A DNA stretch of 42,148 bases, taken from the IMG/VR virus record IMGVR_UViG_3300033153_004074, positions 1-42,148 of that record. One strand, written 5' to 3'. The position numbers and the translations under genes were made by a program. The notes beneath the pieces are model-generated. The model was not told the origin of the DNA, made no database searches, and worked only from the letters and a program-made list of their open reading frames with translations. The DNA is from a virus. Below, in pieces: positions 8,408 through 15,721 of this stretch. Numbering within the stretch: the first letter of the stretch is position 1; each line of letters starts with the position of its first letter.

Positions 8408-8617
8408 ATGAGTAAAGAAAAAAAAGTAGCCGATAAGCCAAAAGTAAAAGAGCCAAGGGTGGAGGAGAAAGAAACACCAAGGGTGGATGAGAAAACACAA
8501 GAAGAAAAAGATTTAGAGCGTTACGAATCTTTGTATGTTACGTTAAAAGAACTTAACATTTCAAGGATTAGTGATTTGGAAAATCTTATCGCAACTACGA
8601 GGTTAAAAATTAAATAG
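8408..8617 (+). CDS. Small charged protein (69 aa)
   Basis: The N-terminal 35 residues are almost entirely Lys, Glu, Pro, Asp and Val, with an imperfect repeat (P-R-V-E-E-K-E-T / P-R-V-D-E-K-T-Q). A short helical part (Y-V-T-L-K-E-L-N-I-S-R) follows. Probably disordered and then helical. The stop codon runs directly into a hairpin at 8617. Confidence 0.6.
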   Translation: MSKEKKVADKPKVKEPRVEEKETPRVDEKTQEEKDLERYESLYVTLKELNISRISDLENLIATTRLKIK

Positions 8618-8632
8618 AGGGAACTAACCCTC
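8617..8632 (+). other. Intergenic hairpin, copy 1 (5-bp stem, loop ends TAA)
   Basis: GAGGG (8617-8621) pairs with CCCTC (8628-8632) around the loop AACTAA and is followed by CGTTTAAA. Similar hairpins occur at 8923 and 8954. There is no T-run, so it is not a classic terminator; pausing or mRNA processing is possible. Confidence 0.6.
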
Positions 8633-8651
8633 GTTTAAATAAATAAAATTT

Positions 8652-8915
8652 ATGTCTACACCATCAAATGACGCTTTAAAGAATCATTTAGAGGGCTATA
8701 AATTGGGTACAGTAGTGGCTGATGCAGATGCTATAACTTCATCAGATGCCCCTGCTGGCGGAACTGGTGCGACAGCTGGAGCTTACGATAGTGCTGCTAA
8801 TCGGAATCTCATGATTGCTTCTATTGCTGCTATTCGTGTTGATGTAGCTGAAGTTCGCACAACTTTAAATGATTTGTTAACTGTATTAAAAAATAATAAT
8901 TTAATACCAAAATAG
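8652..8915 (+). CDS. Small virion protein with C-terminal trimerisation-like helix (87 aa)
   Basis: The first half is Ala, Gly, Asp and Thr-rich with G-T-G-A-T-A-G-A-Y-D-S-A-A-N-R. The second half is a regular helix (V-D-V-A-E-V-R-T-T-L-N-D-L-L-T-V-L). This is the common design of short head-fibre or decoration proteins encoded just before scaffold and coat. It is bracketed by the hairpins at 8617 and 8923, which suggests its expression is set separately from its neighbours. The exact family is not established. Confidence 0.65.
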   Translation: MSTPSNDALKNHLEGYKLGTVVADADAITSSDAPAGGTGATAGAYDSAANRNLMIASIAAIRVDVAEVRTTLNDLLTVLKNNNLIPK

Positions 8916-8922
8916 TAATTTA

Positions 8923-8938
8923 GAGGGACTTAACCCTC
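8923..8938 (+). other. Intergenic hairpin, copy 2
   Basis: GAGGG (8923-8927) and CCCTC (8934-8938) with loop ACTTAA, followed by CGTTAA. Same stem sequence and trailing CGTT as the hairpin at 8617. Confidence 0.6.
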
Positions 8939-8953
8939 GTTAATCAAATAATT

Positions 8954-8969
8954 GACCCCCATAAGGGTC
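8954..8969 (+). other. Intergenic hairpin, copy 3
   Basis: GACCC (8954-8958) pairs with GGGTC (8965-8969), loop CCATAA, followed by CGTTAA. The stem differs from copies 1 and 2, but its length, 6-nt loop ending TAA and trailing CGTT are kept. It lies 11 nt before the scaffold gene. Confidence 0.55.
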
Positions 8970-8979
8970 GTTAAAATCT

Positions 8980-9600
8980 ATGGAAAATACAAAACCAGTC
9001 GTTAAAGAGGAACTGACTACTCCCACGCCTTCGGAGGGCAAGACCCCTGATGAGATAGCTAAAGAGGAGGCTATTAAACAGGCTCAAGCAGGAGATAAGA
9101 CTCCACCTAACGAATTACTTAGTAAACTACAAGTTGAAAGGGAAAAACGTAGGGTGGCAGAAGATAGGATTGCATTGCTTGAGAAAGATAATGAAGCATT
9201 AAAATCCCCTACTTTACCTGATGAATCGGATTTTTCAGATGAAGGTAAAATCTTTAAGCAAGATATTGATGATGTTAAGTCAAAAGTATCTAAAATTGAA
9301 GAAGATGCCGAAAAAGAGAAGGTTTTTGCAACTTACCCTGATTTAAAGGATAAGAAAGCAGAGTTTGATGAATATTGTCTTGAAAACAAAGGCATGGCAT
9401 TGATGACTGCTGGCAAAGCTTTCCTTACTGAAAATAATATGTTACCTGCTCCAAGACAAGGTCTCGAGAAGACCACTGGAGGAGATCACATACCACCGGC
9501 TCAAGGAATGACTGCTCAAGAAGTCAAGGATCTTAGAGAGAACGATTACAAAAAATATGTAAAACTTCTTTCAGAAGACAAGATCAAGATAATTGGATAG
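8980..9600 (+). CDS. Scaffolding-type protein (206 aa)
   Basis: A highly charged helical product directly before the coat gene, the usual place for a capsid scaffold. Residues 1-45 are Pro/Thr/Glu-rich and probably disordered. About 45-115 form a long coiled coil (L-Q-V-E-R-E-K-R-R-V-A-E-D-R). The end is a short basic-acidic helix (L-L-S-E-D-K-I-K-I-I-G). Scaffolds guide coat assembly inside the procapsid and then leave. The call rests on position, charge and coiled coil. Confidence 0.78.
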   Translation: MENTKPVVKEELTTPTPSEGKTPDEIAKEEAIKQAQAGDKTPPNELLSKLQVEREKRRVAEDRIALLEKDNEALKSPTLPDESDFSDEGKIFKQDIDDVKSKVSKIEEDAEKEKVFATYPDLKDKKAEFDEYCLENKGMALMTAGKAFLTENNMLPAPRQGLEKTTGGDHIPPAQGMTAQEVKDLRENDYKKYVKLLSEDKIKIIG

Positions 9601-9618
9601 TTGTTAGGTCGCAGATAA

Positions 9619-9638
9619 AGTTTGCACAATTACAAACT
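9619..9638 (+). other. Hairpin before coat gene
   Basis: AGTTTG (9619-9624) and CAAACT (9633-9638) form a 6-bp stem with an 8-nt loop, ending 6 nt before the coat start codon. No T-run. It may influence translation or mRNA stability of this highly expressed gene. Confidence 0.4.
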
Positions 9639-9644
9639 AAAAAT

Positions 9645-10985
9645 ATGAGTTTATTATCAAATTTTGGTGAACAATTTGCAAGTAAAGTTTTGAAAAAAAC
9701 TTATCAGAAAATAGTTACTAATGGAATTGTCAATAGGAATTATGAAGGTGAAATTAAAAAGCCTGGAGACAGGGTTAATATTTTATCCTTCCTTAACGAT
9801 ATTCTATTAAGTGATTATACTGTAGGTAATGACATGAATTCAGAAACTATCATTGATAATGAGGATACTCTTATAGTTGAAAAGAGGAAGTATTACAACT
9901 TCTCTCTTGACAGACTAGAAGATTTATTCACTTATGCTGGTGATATTCCTGAAAACTTGTTAGATAATTCTTCAAAAATTCTTGAAAAACAAATTGATAC
10001 ATACGTTCTTGACAAATTCGCTTCAGGTGTTAAAGCTGGTTCTTGGTTAGGTGTTAATTTCATTGTTGATGGCGCTGGCCAAACTATGGCATCTATCGTT
10101 ACAACTGCAACTGGTGGTACTGTTAATCTTAGTACTAATGTTGAAGTTGGTGGTACTAATACTGGCCCAGCTCCTGTAGAGAATCCTGGTGATGGTCTTA
10201 CCTATTCTACTACTCTTGAGAATTCAATGCTTTATAAAGGCTTTAGACTTAGGTCTACCGCCGCATTTGTTTCTCCTTGGTATAGAATATCAGGTGTTAC
10301 AGCAACCCATATAGCCACTTTGACTGAATGGGATGAGGCTGTATCTGGTTCTGATTTCGCAGAAGGTGATACATTAAGAGGTCTATTTGGTGGTGATGGT
10401 GTTGACTTCCCTAAGTATGGGGATGGTAACGCTAAGCTTACTACTATGGCTGAACTAGGATGGGAAGTACAAGCCGCTATTGCAACTACTGTAACTGCTG
10501 GCAATGTATTCGATCATACTACTTTATTGGCTGAATTCTTAGACGATAATGAAGTGATGGAAGAAGATAGACATATCCCATGTCCTCCTGCATTTGTTAC
10601 TGCTTTGAAACAAGCACAAGAATTACAACCAGAAGGTGTTGAAGCAATTTATACAGGTACTATCATAAATGGCAAGGTCATGCGTATTAGTGGCTTTGAC
10701 ATTCATAAAGCTGCTGGAGCAAGAATTTCAACTAGAGCCGGACTTTCAACTGCTGTTGGTTTCGGAGCTACTATAGCTCTTACTGCTGGTCCTGTAGGAA
10801 GTCAAATTCCTGCTACACATCCAGGTTGTTGTACTTTTGCTGACAAATGGAGTGAGTCAAGAGTTGTAGATGCTGAAAATCAATTTGCTAAGAAGTATCA
10901 AGGTCTATTCCTATACGGTGCATTAATTCCAAAGGAAAGACGTAAATGGTCTTCTATGTTATTTGCTACTGTAAGTTCACGATAA
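9645..10985 (+). CDS. Major capsid protein (446 aa)
   Basis: It follows the scaffold-type gene and has HK97-fold coat features: an N-terminal helical region, a segment I-V-N-R-N-Y-E-G-E-I and K-P-G-D-R-V-N-I, a P-domain-like helix (K-I-L-E-K-Q-I-D-T-Y-V-L), a long Gly/Thr-rich insertion at about 140-260, and a final hydrophobic strand region. The opening pattern is nearest to P22-like coats, which tolerate large inserted domains. The insertion may be a surface-exposed domain. Family assignment within the HK97 fold is tentative. Confidence 0.85.
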   Translation: MSLLSNFGEQFASKVLKKTYQKIVTNGIVNRNYEGEIKKPGDRVNILSFLNDILLSDYTVGNDMNSETIIDNEDTLIVEKRKYYNFSLDRLEDLFTYAGDIPENLLDNSSKILEKQIDTYVLDKFASGVKAGSWLGVNFIVDGAGQTMASIVTTATGGTVNLSTNVEVGGTNTGPAPVENPGDGLTYSTTLENSMLYKGFRLRSTAAFVSPWYRISGVTATHIATLTEWDEAVSGSDFAEGDTLRGLFGGDGVDFPKYGDGNAKLTTMAELGWEVQAAIATTVTAGNVFDHTTLLAEFLDDNEVMEEDRHIPCPPAFVTALKQAQELQPEGVEAIYTGTIINGKVMRISGFDIHKAAGARISTRAGLSTAVGFGATIALTAGPVGSQIPATHPGCCTFADKWSESRVVDAENQFAKKYQGLFLYGALIPKERRKWSSMLFATVSSR

Positions 10986-11002
10986 ATCTTAAAATAAAAT
11001 TA

Positions 11003-11060
11003 AGTCGTTTGATTGGGTTCAGAGTAAACGCCTTTACCCAATCAGCGTTTACAAGCGACT
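11003..11060 (+). promoter_or_regulatory. Folded 5' leader with three 8-bp helices
   Basis: Helix A (11003-11010/11053-11060) encloses helix B, GATTGGGT/ACCCAATC (11011-11018/11036-11043), and helix C, GTAAACGC/GCGTTTAC (11024-11031/11045-11052). B and C are interleaved, so they form a pseudoknot or alternate. The last base of A touches the ATG at 11061, so folding should affect initiation of the next gene relative to the coat gene. Confidence 0.75.
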
Positions 11061-11837
11061 ATGAAAAAAATATTAAAATGGTGGTATAAGCTAATTAAAA
11101 AAAGTCCTGCTTCAATGCCGATGGTTCGTTACTGGAAAACTAAAGAGAATTGTGCGGCTAAAGTAACAGAAGATGAAGGCGGAAGTATTATTATGAAAAT
11201 GGAGGGAGAGGATTATCCCTTCCCTACATTTCCTAGAGGACACCTATTATTCGGTTATCTTTCAAAACTAAAACATGAAATTAAAAATCAAATATTCAAC
11301 CAGTCATGGTACATGCTAGAAAAAGGGGTATTAAAAGGGTTTGTTATTAAACAGATTAAAACAAAATTATTCGGAAGTATTGCTAAAATAGCAGAACCAT
11401 TGAAATATGACGCTTTGCCTCCGAAGAAGATGTGTAAGTCAGTCAGAGAAATACATAGAGCATGGACTAAAGTATCACCCAGAACAGGAGTATTAAGAGA
11501 TTATCTATGCTTTATCTTACAGGAAGATGACGCTTATAGATTTCGTGTCCAATGGTTAGCTGAATATTTTGGATTATTCCCTAAATTTAACCCAGTCAAA
11601 GGTTTTAAAAAATCTTTAGAAGTATTAGAACATGCAGAAATAATCGGAGACATGAAAGAAAGAGTAAGATTACTAAGACGCATTTTGTTGCTAGTATTAG
11701 GGGATAAGCAGTGTAAAGCAGAGTTTACACTACTTTTTAGAGAAATTGACTGGAATAAAGTCAAATTAACGAAAGGAGATAAATATCATTTTAGAGGAAA
11801 ATATTTTAAGGTAGATTATAATTTATTTGAATATTAA
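11061..11837 (+). CDS. Hypothetical virion-region protein (258 aa)
   Basis: A basic, mostly helical product with aromatic clusters (K-W-W-Y-K-L-I at 6-12, and a Y-F-G-L-F-P-K-F near 170). No family recognised. It lies between coat and a large beta-rich virion protein, where head-completion or internal proteins are often found. Its start codon abuts the folded leader, which suggests its dose is controlled apart from the very abundant coat protein. Confidence 0.65.
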   Translation: MKKILKWWYKLIKKSPASMPMVRYWKTKENCAAKVTEDEGGSIIMKMEGEDYPFPTFPRGHLLFGYLSKLKHEIKNQIFNQSWYMLEKGVLKGFVIKQIKTKLFGSIAKIAEPLKYDALPPKKMCKSVREIHRAWTKVSPRTGVLRDYLCFILQEDDAYRFRVQWLAEYFGLFPKFNPVKGFKKSLEVLEHAEIIGDMKERVRLLRRILLLVLGDKQCKAEFTLLFREIDWNKVKLTKGDKYHFRGKYFKVDYNLFEY

Positions 11838-11838
11838 T

Positions 11839-13299
11839 ATGTCAATACCATACATCAAAAAAAGTAGCCGAGGAGGCATATCAGATGAACAAACCAGAGG
11901 AATACGTGGTAGTTTTAAGCACGCTTACGGAATAGATATACATGAAAGACGTGATAGTGTTTCTTGTAATTGGCAAATGAACACAATCCATAATACTACT
12001 GATTTAATTAGATTTGCTGTAAATGCTAGAGATGGCTCAACATATTGTTTTGGTTCGGCTGGTAGTGTAGTGGCTATTGCTGGTAATCCTTTAGATCCAG
12101 TTTTAACATTCTGTCATAGTGATGATAACGGAGAAATAAGAGGGGCGGCTGAATGGAATGAAAATGATACTAATAATTATCTTTATTGGGCTACAGCCAC
12201 ATCTTTAGCTAGAGCATCTTTTAATGGTTCACTCTTCGGAGCTGTTACACAAGACTATAAAACCAATTTAGATGATTACCCCTATCACCCAATGCAAAAT
12301 GCTTCTGGTTCTTTAATGATAGGAAATGGTAATTTTTTAGCTAAAGTAGATTATGACGGATCTTATACTAATGCGGCGGTCAATTTAAGACCAGGCAATA
12401 TTGTTAAATGTTTAGAAGAAAGAGATGACTATGCAATTATAGGTTCAGAGCGAGAAGATAATTCAGAAAAAGCACATATTTGGGCTTGGATAACCTCTGA
12501 AATTAACTGGATATATAAAAAGAAAATCCCTGTCAAGGGAATTAACGCTCTTATAGATACAGAGAGATTACTTATGCAAGGCGGAAATGATGGGGAGATA
12601 TTTACTTCAGATTTTGCTTCTACCTCTCCTTTAAATTCAATACCATCAAGTGGCAAATGCAACAGTCAAGTAGATGTTTATAATGACTTAGCTTTATTTG
12701 GGATATATGGGGGCAATGATAAAGAAAGGGTAGGCATCTATTCTTATGGTAGGCGTATGCAGAACAGACCATTCTCTTTGAATTTAGAATTCAGATTATC
12801 TCCTACAGTGACAGGCTCAACAGTAACCGAGATCGGTGGAGTATGGGTGAATAGTGGTGCTGTCTTTGCTTCATGGGAGACTACAGATGGTTCTACAGTA
12901 GAATATGGGGTAGACATGGTTAGCTCTACTACTAGAGCAACAGCTAGACTAGAGGGGTTAGAAACTGATTTCCAACAACCACAACTAGATAAAACCTATG
13001 ATACTGAAAAACTTACAATGGGAGCATTGCCAGCAGGATGTTCGGTTAATGTTATTTATAAGCCAAATAGACAAAAAACAGGAGGGTCAAGCAGTGCAGG
13101 CGCAGGATGGAAATTTGCTGATGTAGCGAGTGGAGGCGGTACAACTTATGCTGTAGAAGGCTCAAATGAAGCTGAATTTATAATAAATAATAATGCCAAA
13201 GTCTATGAGTTAGGAGTTGTTTTGAATCCTTCGGGAAGTGATACTCCAGAAATTATAAGCAGAGTGGGTCTTTTGAAAGACGAAACACATAACCATTAA
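11839..13299 (+). CDS. Beta-rich tail/hub protein, propeller-like (486 aa)
   Basis: I start it at ATG 11839, one base after the previous stop; a TTG upstream would overlap that gene. Regularly spaced G/N/D turns with short strands (D-G-S-T-Y-C-F-G, G-N-G-N-F-L-A-K-V-D-Y-D-G, Y-D-D-Y-A-I-I-G-like units) suggest a beta-propeller over about 50-290. A C-terminal beta-sandwich follows from about 310. In short-tailed phages such a protein often builds the tail hub or nozzle. It lies directly before the spike and adaptor genes, which supports a tail role; fold assignment is by eye. Confidence 0.65.
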   Translation: MSIPYIKKSSRGGISDEQTRGIRGSFKHAYGIDIHERRDSVSCNWQMNTIHNTTDLIRFAVNARDGSTYCFGSAGSVVAIAGNPLDPVLTFCHSDDNGEIRGAAEWNENDTNNYLYWATATSLARASFNGSLFGAVTQDYKTNLDDYPYHPMQNASGSLMIGNGNFLAKVDYDGSYTNAAVNLRPGNIVKCLEERDDYAIIGSEREDNSEKAHIWAWITSEINWIYKKKIPVKGINALIDTERLLMQGGNDGEIFTSDFASTSPLNSIPSSGKCNSQVDVYNDLALFGIYGGNDKERVGIYSYGRRMQNRPFSLNLEFRLSPTVTGSTVTEIGGVWVNSGAVFASWETTDGSTVEYGVDMVSSTTRATARLEGLETDFQQPQLDKTYDTEKLTMGALPAGCSVNVIYKPNRQKTGGSSSAGAGWKFADVASGGGTTYAVEGSNEAEFIINNNAKVYELGVVLNPSGSDTPEIISRVGLLKDETHNH

Positions 13300-13303
13300 A
13301 TTT

Positions 13304-14989
13304 ATGCCAAGAAGGAAATTCTATGCTGACGAGGAAAATCCTTTTGATTATTCTCCGAAAGCGTCAACGAAAACTGAATATAGAGACGAAGAAAAACCAG
13401 TACCAGAAGGTATAATCACGCCTATAAATGCTGACGAGGAAGTCCCCCCTAATTTAACTGGAAAACAAATGGGCTGGGGAACGATAAATCAAAATTTGGG
13501 AGCGGTAGCAAATAGATCAACTAGCAATCCGAAATTTTATGATGCGGTTGTTGATATTAATGGTAAAGGAGATTATACTGACATTCAAAAAGCCCTTGAT
13601 GATGGTAGGAAAGTTTTGTTTATTAGAAAGGGAATATATAAACTTAATGGCGATTTGATTTTAGATTCAGAAAGTGTGATTAAGGGAGAGGATAAATATA
13701 AAACCATAATTGATTTAAACGATGCTAATAAAATTGAAATTGCAGGGGACATTGCTTATAAAACTGGGACGATAGCAGTCAATAATGATTCAAAAATAGT
13801 AACAGGCACAGGTACAGCATGGCTTGCTAATCTTACAGCAGGAGATTACATTGTATTTAACAATAATTATTATGAGATTGATAGTGTTGACAATAATACG
13901 CAAGTAACATTAGTAAGAGATTATTTAGGTCAAAATATTGCAGGCGAATCATATTTTGCTGGAACATTTAAAACAAACATTGAAGTTTCAAATTTGACTA
14001 TAAAAAATGCAAATACTGAATGTATAAAAGGAACTGGGATTGTGAATTCTTTGTTTGCACATTTGATTTTAACTGATAATGACACAAGTTCTGCTAACGG
14101 GCTTGAATTTGAAAATTTATTTAATTCTAGTATTGAAAATTGCAGGATAACCAATTCTTATATTGGTGTAGAATTAAAAAATTCAAAGAATAACTATATT
14201 ATAAATGTTGATTCCTTGAATAATGAGCTTTACGGTTTTTACCTTTTCGGTTCAAGCTATAATACAATAAATAATTTCAATGCAAGCAATGATGAAATTG
14301 GAATTTATATATTTGATAATGTTGCTAGTAATCTTGTTTCTGATTATAATATAATAAATAATGGGACTATATCAAATTGCACTAATGATGGAATTAAATT
14401 GTTTAATTCAAGTGAAGGCAAAACTAATTATAATTTTATTTCAAATTGTAATATAAGGAATAATACAGGTGATGGGATAGAAATGTATAGGTGTCGTTAT
14501 AATCAAATTATAAATTGCAATATTAGTGGCAACCTTGGAGATGGGATTGAACTTTCGGAAGCGGCGAGTGATGGCTGTAGATTTATAAAAATAATTGGTA
14601 ATAATATTTCTTATAACACAGGCAGGGGCGTAAATGTTGATGAAGCACTGTATATAGTTATTACAGGTAATCATATTTTCCAAAATGAATTAGACGGTAT
14701 CTTTTTCAATACTACTAATTATTCCTTGATTAATAGCAATTCTAGTTTTGAGAATTCTCAAACTGCAAATGATACTTATTCTGGAATACATCTGAATGGT
14801 ACTTGTATCAGAAATGTTATAGACGGTAATACTATGCACGGTACTGGAAGCCCTGACGAAAAATATAGAATATTAGAAGATGATAGTAGCGATTATAATA
14901 TATTTTCTAATAATCAAGCTAACGGTGCGCAAACTTCTGACATTGTAATTATTGGAGGTAATTCTATAGATGATAATAATATAACTTAA
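13304..14989 (+). CDS. Tail spike with right-handed beta-helix (561 aa)
   Basis: The N-terminal about 75 residues are Pro/Glu-rich, a likely virion-attachment arm. Then comes G-D-Y-T-D-I-Q-K-A-L-D-D-G, the usual entry of pectate-lyase-like phage spikes, followed by about 20 rungs rich in N-N-x-I and I-x-N-C, typical of a NosD/pectate-lyase parallel beta-helix. An inserted beta domain (T-G-T-G-T-A-W-L near 165) occurs between entry and rungs. Spikes of this type bind or cleave host capsule or O-antigen. Catalytic residues cannot be assigned by eye, so lyase or hydrolase activity is unproven. Confidence 0.85.
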   Translation: MPRRKFYADEENPFDYSPKASTKTEYRDEEKPVPEGIITPINADEEVPPNLTGKQMGWGTINQNLGAVANRSTSNPKFYDAVVDINGKGDYTDIQKALDDGRKVLFIRKGIYKLNGDLILDSESVIKGEDKYKTIIDLNDANKIEIAGDIAYKTGTIAVNNDSKIVTGTGTAWLANLTAGDYIVFNNNYYEIDSVDNNTQVTLVRDYLGQNIAGESYFAGTFKTNIEVSNLTIKNANTECIKGTGIVNSLFAHLILTDNDTSSANGLEFENLFNSSIENCRITNSYIGVELKNSKNNYIINVDSLNNELYGFYLFGSSYNTINNFNASNDEIGIYIFDNVASNLVSDYNIINNGTISNCTNDGIKLFNSSEGKTNYNFISNCNIRNNTGDGIEMYRCRYNQIINCNISGNLGDGIELSEAASDGCRFIKIIGNNISYNTGRGVNVDEALYIVITGNHIFQNELDGIFFNTTNYSLINSNSSFENSQTANDTYSGIHLNGTCIRNVIDGNTMHGTGSPDEKYRILEDDSSDYNIFSNNQANGAQTSDIVIIGGNSIDDNNIT

Positions 14990-15007
14990 ATATTTAAAAA
15001 TAAATAT

Positions 15008-15706
15008 ATGGATAGAGGTGAAATCAAACAAGAAATATTAGTACGAAGTGGAAAAACTACCACAAGCGCATGGTTATCCGAGGCATATTTAAATGATTGG
15101 ATAAATCAAGCTCACAGATGGTCTGCTGGTTTTAAGCCTTGGCCTTATACAGAGGGGCGTGCGCAAACTACTTATACTGGATTAGAAACTTTAGACTTTG
15201 AAGGCTATAAGGCTGATAGTTTTAGATTTATGACTATTGATGGTAAGCGTATACAGAAGATTAACTTTGAAGACTATAGAATATTTAAAGAGGAGCAACC
15301 TGATTCTAGCGATAGGATTTATTCTGATTTTGGTGGTCTAGTATATATTAATGTCAATATGGCACTTTCAGGTACTTTAATTGCTTATGGACAATATTCA
15401 CCAGCTAACATACCAGATGGAGACGGTGCAACTGCTGATGATGTTGAAACAGTATTTACAGAACATGGCGATGAAGGCAATCAGGCCATAATAGCTAAAG
15501 TAAGAAGTTGGATTGCAGGCAGAGAAAATGAAAGTGTAGTTGAAGATAAGTTTGAACAAAAATCCAGAGTGTTGTTAGAGGAACTATGGAAAAGAATCAT
15601 GGACGAACAATTTGCTTACCAGACTAAAGACAGAGGAATGTTTAAAAGAATGGATATTATTGGAGGTCAGTATGATGATGAGAGATTTAAACGAGATCAA
15701 TTTTAA
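15008..15706 (+). CDS. Head-tail adaptor/tail accessory protein (232 aa)
   Basis: The N-terminus (I-K-Q-E-I-L-V-R-S-G, then L-N-D-W-I-N-Q-A-H-R) has the helical pattern of P22 gp4-like adaptors that stack under the portal. A beta-rich middle with A-Y-G-Q-Y-S-P follows, and the C-terminus is a long helix. It follows spike and hub genes and precedes the ejection proteins, as in podoviruses. The family call is based on N-terminal pattern, length and order. Confidence 0.7.
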   Translation: MDRGEIKQEILVRSGKTTTSAWLSEAYLNDWINQAHRWSAGFKPWPYTEGRAQTTYTGLETLDFEGYKADSFRFMTIDGKRIQKINFEDYRIFKEEQPDSSDRIYSDFGGLVYINVNMALSGTLIAYGQYSPANIPDGDGATADDVETVFTEHGDEGNQAIIAKVRSWIAGRENESVVEDKFEQKSRVLLEELWKRIMDEQFAYQTKDRGMFKRMDIIGGQYDDERFKRDQF

Positions 15707-15721
15707 ATTAAATATAAATAT

